A DNA stretch of 50,815 nt from CALCCV01 sp964388665 (GTDB taxonomy: Bacteria > Bdellovibrionota > Bdellovibrionia > Bdellovibrionales > Bdellovibrionaceae), in the NCBI GenBank assembly GCA_964388665.1, contig CAYMBJ010000025.1, forward strand, positions 1-50,815, read 5' to 3'. This document shows, piece after piece, positions 1-8,105 of this stretch. Both the position numbers and the translations under genes were made by a program. Numbering within the stretch: position 1 is the first letter of the stretch; every line of letters begins with the position of its first letter. The notes beneath the pieces are model-generated. The model saw only the letters and a list, made by a program, of their open reading frames with translations. It had not been told where the DNA came from and did not search any database.

Positions 1-948
1 ACTGCAGCCAGCCTCAATACTGGAGCGACATTGGCGAGATTTGTGAGGGCTCTATACGCGAATTCAGGTTCCTCATCCATGCAAACCTCACAGCAAAGCT
101 TGGTAGATAATTTTGACGCATTCATTAGACAATTCGTATTGCAAAACATTGATTTTCAAATGGGTGTAACAACGACTGATGCTTATCGCAATCAATATTT
201 CACGGGTTCAAATGATGGGAGTTTGTTGAAAAGCTTTAGCGCTTATGGGACTTCGACAAGCGCTATACTGGGAAGACAAACGGCCAATTTGCAGGACAAT
301 TTTATGAAAATTATTCTACAAGGAGATAAGGGGAGTAGTGATGAAAGGGCATTCCAATCCATGAAAGTTGTGCTTCGAAATCCTCTAAATGGAGCTTTAC
401 TTCGAAAGGATGCACAGTTGGCCATCATCGTCATCAGTGATGAAGATGACCTCAGTCACGATCAAGACTACTGGATTGAAAACCATAGTTTGGATTACTT
501 AGCAGATCCAAATATCCACAACGTTCAAGATTACGCAGCTTTTTTGAAAGAGTTAAAAGGAGGCCTTGAAAAAGTGAGTGTGCATGCCATCGCTATTGAG
601 GATGAGGCGTGCAGGCAAAGCTTGGGTGGCAAGAAGCGTAAGTTTGGCAAAAGGTATTTTGATTTGGTCGGTATGACAGCCGGAACTAAGATTGATCTTT
701 GCTCCAATTTTTCCGAGAGTTTGAAGTTCAATTCAAATTCCATTGTGAGCAAAACCGCAGTTTTTCATTTGAACAAATCACCCAAGTCTCCTGAAACGAT
801 TGAGGTAAAAATGCGCGGGGAGAAAGTTCCTAAAAGCAATGTTGAAGGCTGGATTTATTTCGCTGAAACGAGAACTCTTCAGTTTTATGGAAAATGGATT
901 CCTTTACAAAACGAAGAGGTCATTGTGAGTTACGAGTTGGTGATGTAG
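1..948 (+). CDS. VWA-like exported protein, 5' end outside window
   Basis: The frame is open from base 1, so the gene most likely starts upstream; a TTG at 31 is the first possible start inside the window, but nothing marks it as real. Near the left edge, ANSGSSSM followed by SQQSLVDNF and MGVTTTDAY resembles the first strand and metal-site region of von Willebrand factor A domains (normally DxSxS). IIVISDEDDLS at codons 140-150 resembles a later core strand with an acidic loop. The usual first Asp is Ala here and the SGS run is extended, so metal binding is doubtful. The C-terminal 80 residues look like a separate beta-rich domain. Such proteins are usually secreted or surface-bound in Bdellovibrio-like bacteria; that role is inferred. 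Confidence 0.6.
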   Translation, partial: TAASLNTGATLARFVRALYANSGSSSMQTSQQSLVDNFDAFIRQFVLQNIDFQMGVTTTDAYRNQYFTGSNDGSLLKSFSAYGTSTSAILGRQTANLQDNFMKIILQGDKGSSDERAFQSMKVVLRNPLNGALLRKDAQLAIIVISDEDDLSHDQDYWIENHSLDYLADPNIHNVQDYAAFLKELKGGLEKVSVHAIAIEDEACRQSLGGKKRKFGKRYFDLVGMTAGTKIDLCSNFSESLKFNSNSIVSKTAVFHLNKSPKSPETIEVKMRGEKVPKSNVEGWIYFAETRTLQFYGKWIPLQNEEVIVSYELVM

Positions 949-989
949 ATAAACTTTTGCTTTTGTTTTGTAAGCACTTGGGGGTGGAT

Positions 990-1580
990 ATGAAAATGCG
1001 AATTGAAAAACTGATACAGCAACTCGACACCTCAAGTGACAGAAAGGCTGACGCTGTCATTCTTAAGCTAGCTAACATTGGAACGCCCGCGGTCTCTGAG
1101 TTGATTAAGGCCGCCAGCGAAGAAAGGCATCCCCGTATTCGCAAGTGGTCGATACAGGCCTTAGGGGTCATTGGTGATAGGCGTGGCGCTCCACTGTTAT
1201 TGGCGGCATTAAGTGAAGATCGCATGACTGTGCGGCTGCATGCAATTAAGGGTTTGCAGAGAATGAAGTATTTAATGTCAGCTAAAGCGATTGCTCGGCT
1301 TTTGGAAGATAGTAGCGGCGGAGTTCGAGTCAATGCTCTCTGTGCTCTGATGACTTTTAAAGACAGATCCGTACTTCCTCAAATTCGCAAACGATTGGAT
1401 GATTCCAAGTGGTACGTAAGGCAGAATGCCTGTGTGGCCTGCGGGGTATTAATGGATACAAGAGCTCTTGCCAAACTCAAAAGAATTTCATCAACCGACG
1501 ACAAAAAGGCAGTTAGGAACGCAGCAATTGATGCAATTGGAAGAATTGCTACCGAAAGCATGTGTGCTCGAGGCAAATAG
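990..1580 (+). CDS. HEAT-repeat protein
   Basis: A 196-residue all-helical protein made of about five HEAT/PBS-lyase-type repeats, with recurring blocks such as RKWSIQALGVIGD, VRLHAIKGLQRM, VRVNALCALMTF, VRQNACVACGVL and VRNAAIDAIGRI spaced about 31 residues apart. These repeats form a curved superhelix used for protein contacts; no catalytic motif is present. The ATG at 990 is chosen because GGGGTGG sits 5-10 bases before it; the longer frame from 894 would overlap the upstream gene by 55 bases. It lies 41 bases after the VWA-like gene on the same strand and may be co-transcribed with it. It has no signal peptide, so it is probably cytoplasmic. The partner is unknown. Confidence 0.8.
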   Translation: MKMRIEKLIQQLDTSSDRKADAVILKLANIGTPAVSELIKAASEERHPRIRKWSIQALGVIGDRRGAPLLLAALSEDRMTVRLHAIKGLQRMKYLMSAKAIARLLEDSSGGVRVNALCALMTFKDRSVLPQIRKRLDDSKWYVRQNACVACGVLMDTRALAKLKRISSTDDKKAVRNAAIDAIGRIATESMCARGK

Positions 1581-1686
1581 AGTAATGAGCTCTGGGAATG
1601 TTGAAAAGCCACTCATCCATTATTTTCAAAAGGATGTCGTGGCCTTCGTTGGGAGCTCTTGAAACATTCGAGGAAAAGGAAAGGAA

Positions 1687-2445
1687 TCAGTTGATTCCGA
1701 GCTTTTCTGCTATCTGCTCATCTGACATTTTTATGACATTTGGATTGCCGCCATTTTCTTTGTCTTTGCAATAACCGGTGGCCTTGGTGCCTTTGACTTT
1801 GAATTTGCGTGATACCATTTCTTCGCAGGCTGGACGACTCATGCAAATCGCTTGCGGAGTTGCATTTTGGCTTGCGAGTTGATCATCGTCAGCCAATGCG
1901 AGGTGGCGTGATTGTCCGGGACCTTCTAAAATGCAGATGACCTGGGAATTAGATTCGCGTGAGCCCCGATCTGATTTTGGCTTTTTGGAATCGTCCTCAG
2001 AATCAGGGTGGGGCATGCGCTCATGTTTGCCGTGCTGGCCCATCTCATTTTGCGCCATATTCTTTTTGTCTTTGCAGTTCTTTCCGTCTTTGGCGGGTTT
2101 GTCACTGTCGCCATCACTTTCGCCCATGTCGCCCATATGCTTTGCGCCAGGAGGTTTCATCATGGGTGGTTCTCGGGTCGGTCGGTTTCCTGGAGCGGGT
2201 TCTTCCATTGCTGGCGGCTCTTCATCTGCTGCATCTGCAGCGCCCATCGCAGGCATTTCTTCGGCAGACATCTCTTCCTCCGGTAAAGTGTCGTTACTTT
2301 GTGCCACGAGGTAGCCGTCACCGCCACCGGACTTTTGCAGTGATGAGTCTCCCAAATCAGTACTCTGCACTTTGTTGCAGTTTTGAAAAGTAAGAGTCAT
2401 GCCTGCTAAAAATAGAACAAAAAAAGAAGTTTTTAGAATATTCAT
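1687..2445 (-). CDS. Acidic Met/Pro-rich lipoprotein with Cys-containing tail domain
   Basis: The ATG at 2445 has GGGGGAA just upstream and begins a signal sequence (MNILKTSFFVLFLAGMTL) ending in TFQNC, an unusual lipobox with Asn before the Cys. Residues about 45-170 are low complexity: repeated EEMPAM/EEPPAMEE, then MMKPPGAKHMGDMG, then Asp/Lys-rich. The C-terminal ~85 residues are folded-looking, with CILEGPG, ICMSRPACEEMV and GYCKDKENG giving four cysteines, perhaps two disulphides. Met/His/acidic runs could bind metal, but this is a guess. The longer frame to 2553 is rejected because it buries the signal peptide. It is convergent with the HEAT-repeat gene. No known family is recognised. 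Confidence 0.75.
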   Translation of the reverse strand: MNILKTSFFVLFLAGMTLTFQNCNKVQSTDLGDSSLQKSGGGDGYLVAQSNDTLPEEEMSAEEMPAMGAADAADEEPPAMEEPAPGNRPTREPPMMKPPGAKHMGDMGESDGDSDKPAKDGKNCKDKKNMAQNEMGQHGKHERMPHPDSEDDSKKPKSDRGSRESNSQVICILEGPGQSRHLALADDDQLASQNATPQAICMSRPACEEMVSRKFKVKGTKATGYCKDKENGGNPNVIKMSDEQIAEKLGIN

Positions 2446-2618
2446 GGTTCCCCCAACTGTATCCATTAAAAATGGTACCATTGAGAGATTATGCAAAATT
2501 GATTCCGCCTGCTTGCTTATTCTTTTAGATTTGAGTGAGCATATTTTTTCCACTGTCTAAAAAAGTGTAGACGAGTGAACGAGAAGTAACGGCTTGATCA
2601 TAACCTATTCAATTTATC

Positions 2619-2666
2619 AAAGCGTTTCATTGTGTGGCAGCATTCGAAAGCGTTTCAAAATGTGGC
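2619..2666. repeat. Pair of 20-bp direct repeats upstream of lipoprotein gene
   Basis: AAAGCGTTTCATTGTGTGGC (2619-2638) recurs as AAAGCGTTTCAAAATGTGGC (2647-2666), identical at 17 of 20 positions with a 28-base period. They lie 174-221 bases upstream of the minus-strand lipoprotein start at 2445, in a 289-base gap without genes. The period is close to but not exactly three helical turns. A regulator binding pair is possible; only the repeat itself is seen. Confidence 0.5.
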
Positions 2667-2676
2667 GTCGCTTTTA

Positions 2677-2696
2677 GAGAGGGTGTTTGCCCTCTC
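2677..2696. terminator. Possible terminator hairpin after metalloprotease operon
   Basis: GAGAGGG (2677-2683) and CCCTCTC (2690-2696) form a perfect 7-bp stem with a 6-base loop. It lies 39 bases past the stop of the minus-strand metalloprotease gene. The minus strand continues TAAAAG, so there is no proper T tract and the call is weak. Confidence 0.35.
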
Positions 2697-2734
2697 GTTC
2701 TCTCGTGCACTTATTGTTGTCTTCAAGAGGGAAG

Positions 2735-3976
2735 TTAGATTCCTCCACCTAAGAGGCTTGGCACTGAATAGGTGAGTACTGGTTTCATTATCTGGCCGTC
2801 TATGTTTTGTCCCAAAATGGTAACACTCTCCGGCTTCAGATCAATAAAAACGCCTTTGACTGCAGATGGTTTTTTAATTTTGTTGTAAGCAACAAAATCA
2901 CCCTTTTGACTCATCTCTTCGGTCAAGGGTCCAATCATAAAGCGAAACAAAGCCATTTCAATTTCGCTAAAAATCTCTTGTGGACCATCAAAGTGAAGAA
3001 TTGAGGTTGGTCTGGTGGCGTTCCTTTGGATGACGGGGCCTCGCTGGAGATATCCGATGGCCAGCTCTGGCTTGCCATTGGTTTCGCCTTTTGTGCGAGC
3101 CAATACATTCCAGCCAATGCCACTGCCCGATTGGTCGTCTTCAAAGAGGAGGCATTTGACTTCGCTTGCGACTTGAAAAAACTGTCTATGAAAATTGCCA
3201 TTTTCGCTGCACACTTCGAAATTTCGTGGTGCCTTTCGAAAAGACATCAATGGGGCTCGTTGATAGTACTCAGCTAGCTGCTTGTTGAGGATCTGCTCCA
3301 AAAAAGTTTCTGACATAAGACCACTTCCACCATGGGGCATGCCGAACACATGTCCAAGCTCATGAAGAACAGCATATTTGAAGAGACGCTCACTTTTCCA
3401 AGCATTTGAAACAAGATTGCCAGGATTGTGATAAGTGACGCTTCCTTTGTCGCTGCCAATGAGAACAACTCCGCTAGCGGAAAGAGTTTTCTTATCATAC
3501 TCTTTTCGGATACTGACGCCGATGTATTTTTGTGGATCTTTTAAATGGTCCAACTCGTCTTTGTCCAAAAGTGAATATCCCAATTTGAATTGAAGGGGCG
3601 TGTTTTCAGAGCAGAACTCGTTTTCGATAAACTCCTGATCTGCTAGACGCAGGAAACCTGGTTTCGGTGGGCCTTTGATCGCAAGTTCATCTTTCCAATA
3701 GTCTAGGGCTTCGCGAATGATTGTACGAGCGCGATCTCTGTTGATGGACATGTCGTCTTCACTGAGATTCACACAGTAATTGACTTTGTCTGCACCGCCG
3801 CGGCTGCCTTTGATGAACCAAGGGTTTTTTGCGGTCACAAAAACTTCTCCGCCAGTGCTGACAAACACACCAGCGTGCGTGAAAAGTGGTAGGAACGGGC
3901 TCAGGGCAACTGTCATCAGGAGTGAAACAATGTTTGATTTCACGAATTGGCTATGGATGTGGTCTTTGAATTTCAC
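2735..3976 (-). CDS. Exported metzincin-type zinc metalloprotease
   Basis: A 413-residue protein beginning at GTG 3976, chosen because AAGGAG stands 6 bases before it. It starts with a signal peptide (basic start, hydrophobic NIVSLLMTVALSPFLPLF, likely cut after THA). YAVLHELGHVFGMPH at residues 201-215 is the HExxHxxGxxH zinc site (His205, Glu206, His209, His215). Met221 in SGLMSE just after may be the start of the Met-turn, which defines metzincins. The ~190 residues after the site match no family I can name. Last gene of a three-gene minus-strand operon; its start overlaps the preceding stop by 26 bases, so translation is probably coupled. Likely periplasmic or secreted; substrate unknown. 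Confidence 0.8.
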   Translation of the reverse strand: MKFKDHIHSQFVKSNIVSLLMTVALSPFLPLFTHAGVFVSTGGEVFVTAKNPWFIKGSRGGADKVNYCVNLSEDDMSINRDRARTIIREALDYWKDELAIKGPPKPGFLRLADQEFIENEFCSENTPLQFKLGYSLLDKDELDHLKDPQKYIGVSIRKEYDKKTLSASGVVLIGSDKGSVTYHNPGNLVSNAWKSERLFKYAVLHELGHVFGMPHGGSGLMSETFLEQILNKQLAEYYQRAPLMSFRKAPRNFEVCSENGNFHRQFFQVASEVKCLLFEDDQSGSGIGWNVLARTKGETNGKPELAIGYLQRGPVIQRNATRPTSILHFDGPQEIFSEIEMALFRFMIGPLTEEMSQKGDFVAYNKIKKPSAVKGVFIDLKPESVTILGQNIDGQIMKPVLTYSVPSLLGGGI

Positions 3977-4661
3977 CGGTAACTCCTTTTTTTCTAAACA
4001 TATACTCATTTTGAAGCGGGGTAGACACATAGATCACTTGGCGAAATCCCTTCTCGTGGCGGTCCAGCACCATTGAAATCTTGCTGCCCGGTCCATTCTC
4101 GCGAGAATACAATACAAAGACTATTTCTTCGCCAAGTCGATTTTCCTGGGAGCCATTTTCTGTAAACTGATAGGAAACAGTACGGAGTTCGACCACCTCA
4201 ATTGCAAAGATGGGTTCAAAGAATGCACCCAGTTGGTGCAGGAGAGAGCGAGCTAAGCTCGAGCCTTGTTGTTTGTAAAGATCTGCGGTGATATTCAAAC
4301 TAAAAAATGGATTCAGCAAAACAACGGAGCTCTCTGTGCAAGCCAGGGGACGCCATAACCATTTTGCCAATGACTCAGAACTTGGTGGTGTAAACGAATA
4401 GGTGCACTTCGACTTTTCATCGAGTCTACCAATTGTGCATTTTTCAATTGTGCATTTTTCGAAAGTTGTTAGCATTTTCAGCCCGTCTCCGCAGGTGAAG
4501 GCCTCAGTCAGTGCTGCTGGCGGCCAAAACGCTTCGTGTTGAGCAAGCAGGCCTTTAGGATCAAGCACCTCATAGGCCTTGCATTGGTCTGAGATCATTA
4601 TTGTGCATAAAAGCACGGTTGCAAAAAAAGCAATGTTCATCACACGTGTATTTTTTGTCAC
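3951..4661 (-). CDS. Exported protein of unknown function, middle gene of protease operon
   Basis: A 236-residue protein whose GTG start overlaps the upstream lipoprotein stop by 4 bases (GTGA), with GAAGG about 9 bases before. The N-terminus has a short hydrophobic stretch (MNIAFFATVLLCTIMI, then SDQCKAYE) fitting a signal peptide; Cys in that region is not in a standard lipobox. Residues about 50-110 hold six cysteines, including a tandem EKCTIEKCTIG duplication encoded by a near-perfect short DNA repeat at 4433-4462. No family is recognised. Position between a lipoprotein and a metalloprotease suggests a shared envelope role. Confidence 0.7.
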   Translation of the reverse strand: MTKNTRVMNIAFFATVLLCTIMISDQCKAYEVLDPKGLLAQHEAFWPPAALTEAFTCGDGLKMLTTFEKCTIEKCTIGRLDEKSKCTYSFTPPSSESLAKWLWRPLACTESSVVLLNPFFSLNITADLYKQQGSSLARSLLHQLGAFFEPIFAIEVVELRTVSYQFTENGSQENRLGEEIVFVLYSRENGPGSKISMVLDRHEKGFRQVIYVSTPLQNEYMFRKKGVTGEIQRPHP

Positions 4662-6073
4662 CGGTGCACACCTTCACAGGCGGCAACGGGCTCGCAGCGA
4701 AAACGTAGCACTGTGTCCTCATGGCCCCTTACCAATTCCTCGTCCTCGTCAGGCAAAGCATAGATGGATTTTAACTCTTGCTCCTTTTCGTCGAATTGAG
4801 CAGGTGGGAGAGTCATTCGCAATTGCATATAGTCTTTAGCAAAAATAATGCTCAGACTTCTCATGCGGCCATTGTGAAAGAAGTAGAACTCTTTCTTCCG
4901 ATCTGACTTGTAGTTTTCGTAACAAGCGCTGCCACTCGTTAATAAGTTCACCTGTGGGGGCTCTTTATCTGCCGCCAAAAGTCTACGCACCTCTTCGGCC
5001 GAAAGTTGGTCGTTGTACACTTGAAAATGGCAGCTGTGCGGCGAATACTCCGGCGGCAATCCCATCCCAGCTGGGGAACCGCTATATTGAGCTCTCAGTC
5101 GAGCATACTCTGCTTCACTAACATCCTCACCGTTTATCTGAAATACGGCCTCGCTGGGTTTTTCCGCAAAGAATTTTTGGCGAACTCGAGAGACAAAACG
5201 AGCCGAAGCTTTTGGTAAATGGACGGTTGCATCTTCATTCATTGCAATGTCCATTTCAACAGGAAATGGCCCTGATGAGTCCCAGCGAAGATGCGGCAAT
5301 CCAAAGCGCTTGAGAGGTGAAAGCGTTCGCGCAAATTTGGCGATTATCAATGCTGACGAGCGACTCTTCATTTCGGAACCAAGTCTCCCGTCGCCCGCAA
5401 CGTTGACCAAGCCCACTTCAGAAAAGCTTCCCTCACTATAGGATAGGCCGTTTACGGAGTAGTTGATTGTACCATTTATTGTTAAATTTAAAGCTTCGCC
5501 AACCTGGTCAAAGTTTAGATCCAAATGCAAATTTTGCCTGATTGAGAAACTGACAACATCCATTTCTTTTTTGAGATCTTCATACCTGGCTTCGTCTTTT
5601 ATTGAAAAATTCATTTCCATATTGCCTGTCACAATCATCGGCAGTTGGTTTGAATTCATGGGGTCAACTTTGACATGGCTTTTTAAGATAAAAGGACAGT
5701 CCTCGCCGATGAATTCGACTGTGACTTCAAATCCATTGGGATCAATGTCTCCGCCAACGGAGCCACCGACATTGCCGCCTGCGTAATCATCAGGGGTGAA
5801 TTTCCATTTGCAGGTGCCAAATCCTATACCCAGATCTACGGAATACTGACTGTTGGATTGGGTTTTCTCACTGTAGCTCTCGCTCCAGGTTGCGATGTTC
5901 TGATAAATTTTTTTGTTTTTACTAGCAACATTGCTAAAGGCCATTTTGCCCTCTGTGTCGAGAGGTTCATAATTGGGTGGTGGCGTTGGCCCTCCGCCTG
6001 AGCCACCTCCTGTGCAGGCGGCAATAAAGAGACCCATCATGAAAACAATCCCTGTCGCAATCCGTCGAGTCAA
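4658..6073 (-). CDS. Large lipoprotein, first gene of protease operon
   Basis: A 471-residue protein. The TTG at 6073 is chosen because AGGAGGAGG lies 5-13 bases before it and it directly opens a signal sequence (LTRRIATGIVFMMG) ending in lipobox FIAAC. After the Cys comes a flexible GGGSGGGPTPPP linker. The body has weak beta-strand-like repeats and no motif I recognise; residues from about 345 contain CHFQVYNDQLSAEEVRRLL. It heads the minus-strand operon with the exported protein and the metalloprotease and faces the TIGR02147-family gene across a 94-base divergent promoter gap. A frame extends to 6160 but lacks a ribosome site. Confidence 0.75.
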   Translation of the reverse strand: MTRRIATGIVFMMGLFIAACTGGGSGGGPTPPPNYEPLDTEGKMAFSNVASKNKKIYQNIATWSESYSEKTQSNSQYSVDLGIGFGTCKWKFTPDDYAGGNVGGSVGGDIDPNGFEVTVEFIGEDCPFILKSHVKVDPMNSNQLPMIVTGNMEMNFSIKDEARYEDLKKEMDVVSFSIRQNLHLDLNFDQVGEALNLTINGTINYSVNGLSYSEGSFSEVGLVNVAGDGRLGSEMKSRSSALIIAKFARTLSPLKRFGLPHLRWDSSGPFPVEMDIAMNEDATVHLPKASARFVSRVRQKFFAEKPSEAVFQINGEDVSEAEYARLRAQYSGSPAGMGLPPEYSPHSCHFQVYNDQLSAEEVRRLLAADKEPPQVNLLTSGSACYENYKSDRKKEFYFFHNGRMRSLSIIFAKDYMQLRMTLPPAQFDEKEQELKSIYALPDEDEELVRGHEDTVLRFRCEPVAACEGVHR

Positions 6074-6167
6074 AGGAACCCTCCTCCTAAAAAAATGAAT
6101 GGCAACCACTATTAAAAAAACGTGAACCTGTTGCCTTGTGAGTGAATCCAACAATATCATTTATTAA

Positions 6168-7007
6168 ATGTCACATGATTTTTCGGTATTTGAATTCGAC
6201 GATTATAAGAGCTTTCTCAAGAAGGCCATCAAGAAGGGCTGGGAAAGCAGAAAGTCATTCACATTAAAGTGGATAGCGGCGCAGTTGGAGATTCAATACA
6301 CCTATCTTTCAAAAACACTCAATGAACCAGGCAAGCATCTGCATGAAGCGCACGTTTTGAAAATTGCTGATCTGCTTGGGCTAAATGATTCTGAGCGCGA
6401 ATTTTTGCTTATATTGCGAAATGAACAGGCCTCACAGTATGAACATCAAAGAGCTTATTGGCGTCAAAAGCGAGAAGAGAATAAGAACGCGTATGAACTG
6501 CAGTCGGCAAGGGCGAAGGTAAATATTGACGACGGAGAGGCTTTTCAACGCTATCTCATGGACCCTTTGGCGATGGTGATCTATGTCGCAATGTTTTGTC
6601 CAAAATACCTCGCGAGTCCTATTTGTTTACAGCGAAAATTAAATATTTCGGATTGCCGATTTAAGGAAATATTGCGGCTCATGCATCAATGTGGATTGAT
6701 TGAACTTGATGCCAATGATCCCTACAAGATTCGACGAACTCTCAATGCGAGTTTTCATGTGGGAACCAATCACCCCTATATGAGGATTCATCAAAGAATT
6801 ATGAAGACGGCAGCGATTGATCAGATCTCGCGCACTGATGAAGACAAGAAGTACAGCATCACCTCCACATTCAATGCTGACCCTGTGACATTTGCTGCTC
6901 TCAAAGAGGAGTTTCGTGCCCTTTTGGCCAAGGCCGAGAAAATCGCATCGAAAAGCCAAGACACCAATGTGTGCTATATGTCTTTGGACCTGCTCGAATG
7001 GGTTTAG
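6168..7007 (+). CDS. TIGR02147 family protein (DUF4423-type putative regulator)
   Basis: A 279-residue protein with the layout of TIGR02147: an opening FEFDDYKSFLKK motif, a helix-turn-helix-like segment at about 32-55 (FTLKWIAAQLEIQYTYLSKTLN), then HVLKIADLLGLNDSEREFLLIL, and a C-terminal DUF4423-like domain including LMHQCGLIE. The family is almost confined to Bdellovibrio-like bacteria and Fibrobacter; its DNA targets are unknown. Transcribed away from the lipoprotein-metalloprotease operon, so it is a natural candidate regulator of it. The ATG at 6168 has no clear Shine-Dalgarno sequence; the upstream bases are AT-rich. Confidence 0.85.
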   Translation: MSHDFSVFEFDDYKSFLKKAIKKGWESRKSFTLKWIAAQLEIQYTYLSKTLNEPGKHLHEAHVLKIADLLGLNDSEREFLLILRNEQASQYEHQRAYWRQKREENKNAYELQSARAKVNIDDGEAFQRYLMDPLAMVIYVAMFCPKYLASPICLQRKLNISDCRFKEILRLMHQCGLIELDANDPYKIRRTLNASFHVGTNHPYMRIHQRIMKTAAIDQISRTDEDKKYSITSTFNADPVTFAALKEEFRALLAKAEKIASKSQDTNVCYMSLDLLEWV

Positions 7008-7141
7008 AGACTGAAAGCTTGTACCTGCAATACAACTAAATCGTTAAAATTATAGAAAAGCATGATCCCATCCGTAAATTTCGGTTTGCATACTGTTCTC
7101 AGATTCGAAATCACTCGAGTCATTTTTCAAGGAGAGCAAAC

Positions 7142-7711
7142 ATGAAAAGGAAAGAAAATAGAAAAAGCGGATGGCGTCAGTATTTTACATTGGCAATTTC
7201 GGGACTTGCGATCACTCTGATTGTGCCGATCGCTGGAGCTTCAAGTAGCTCTGTGTCAGCACGAGCCGAAGACCCCATTGGCGGCTACATTGCGATTGGT
7301 CGACCTTATCCTCAATTGTTGGGACTCAATGTTGCCTACAACATCACTGAGGACATTCGTGTACAGCTTGGACATGGAAAAACATCAATCGGCGCTAGTG
7401 TTTCGATCAACGAGAGCGGGGCGAATTTTACTAGTGTTTCGGTAGAGACAATTGGCCTGGGTGCGGAATATTTTTTTACGGATTGGAAGTTCAGACCAGG
7501 CGTTGGTTTGAGTGTTTCGCAAAACTCCTATGAAGGCAGTGAGCTTGATTCTTTGTACGGAATGAATAAGTCCAACACCCAAGTTCTTGCCTCGGCTGGC
7601 TTTGACCTGCAGGCAAACTCGGGATTTCAGTTTGCCGTGGGTGCGCAGTCGGTTGTCAGTGGCGAGTTTGGCGGTTCGGGCGGATACCTCTCGGGCGGAT
7701 ATTTTTTCTAG
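7142..7711 (+). CDS. Small outer-membrane beta-barrel protein
   Basis: A 189-residue protein with AAGGAG placed 8 bases before ATG 7142. A positively charged start (MKRKENRKSGWRQ) precedes a hydrophobic signal segment (FTLAISGLAITLIVPIAGA). The mature part alternates polar and apolar residues (GGYIAIGR, LLGLNVAYNI, VRVQLGHG, VETIGLGAEYFF, FRPGVGLSVSQNS, GFQFAVGAQSV) and ends YLSGGYFF, with the terminal Phe typical of barrels inserted by the BAM machinery. About eight strands fit. No ligand or enzyme motif is seen. Confidence 0.7.
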   Translation: MKRKENRKSGWRQYFTLAISGLAITLIVPIAGASSSSVSARAEDPIGGYIAIGRPYPQLLGLNVAYNITEDIRVQLGHGKTSIGASVSINESGANFTSVSVETIGLGAEYFFTDWKFRPGVGLSVSQNSYEGSELDSLYGMNKSNTQVLASAGFDLQANSGFQFAVGAQSVVSGEFGGSGGYLSGGYFF

Positions 7712-8105
7712 TCAGCAATATTTAGAGCTTGTCCCAAAACTGAGTTCGCCTCGAGGAAGCCAGAGTTGAGTTTAATCGAGGCACGTCGCGAAGCCTTAGT
7801 GAGAGCATGCGGCATAAAAAAAGACACAGGGTCATTTTAGGTCCAAATATCAAAAAATCTTCGTTTTTATGCTGCGGGACCAACTTTTCTCGGCTGCTCT
7901 CAAGAAAAGCCCGCAGCTCCTAACCCGGCGCCTCCAATCGCAGTTTTTGCCACACAAGTGTGTCGACTTCGTCGATACGGCAATGAAATCAGAATTGTCC
8001 AAACGAAAAGTCAGAAACTAATCTATGAGGTGGAGGCTTTGCGTTGGGCGTTGTCAGAAGTCACAAAAACGATTCTGCTGGTCTCTTTAACAGGAGGAGT
8101 TCTCA
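7712..8105 (+). other. 394-base gap with hairpin and possible lipoprotein relic
   Basis: No intact gene is supported. An inverted repeat GCTGCGGG...CCCGCAGC (7871-7878/7910-7917) with inner CTTTTCT/AGAAAAG (7884-7890/7903-7909) forms a long bulged hairpin without a T tract. One frame is open from 7841 to 8200 without an ATG near its beginning; it reads FLGCSQEKPAAPNPAPP around 7886-7936, which looks like a lipobox plus Pro/Ala linker. This may be a decayed small lipoprotein gene or chance. The GGAGG at 8093-8097 serves the following gene. Confidence 0.4.

Noticed and set aside
894..989. Longer N-terminus for the HEAT-repeat protein
   Set aside because: It overlaps the upstream gene and has no ribosome site, whereas ATG 990 follows GGGGTGG.
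1931..2393. Plus-strand open frames of 92-144 codons antisense to the Met/Pro-rich lipoprotein
   Set aside because: Low-complexity codons free the opposite strand of stops; no ribosome sites and the lipoprotein frame has a signal peptide.
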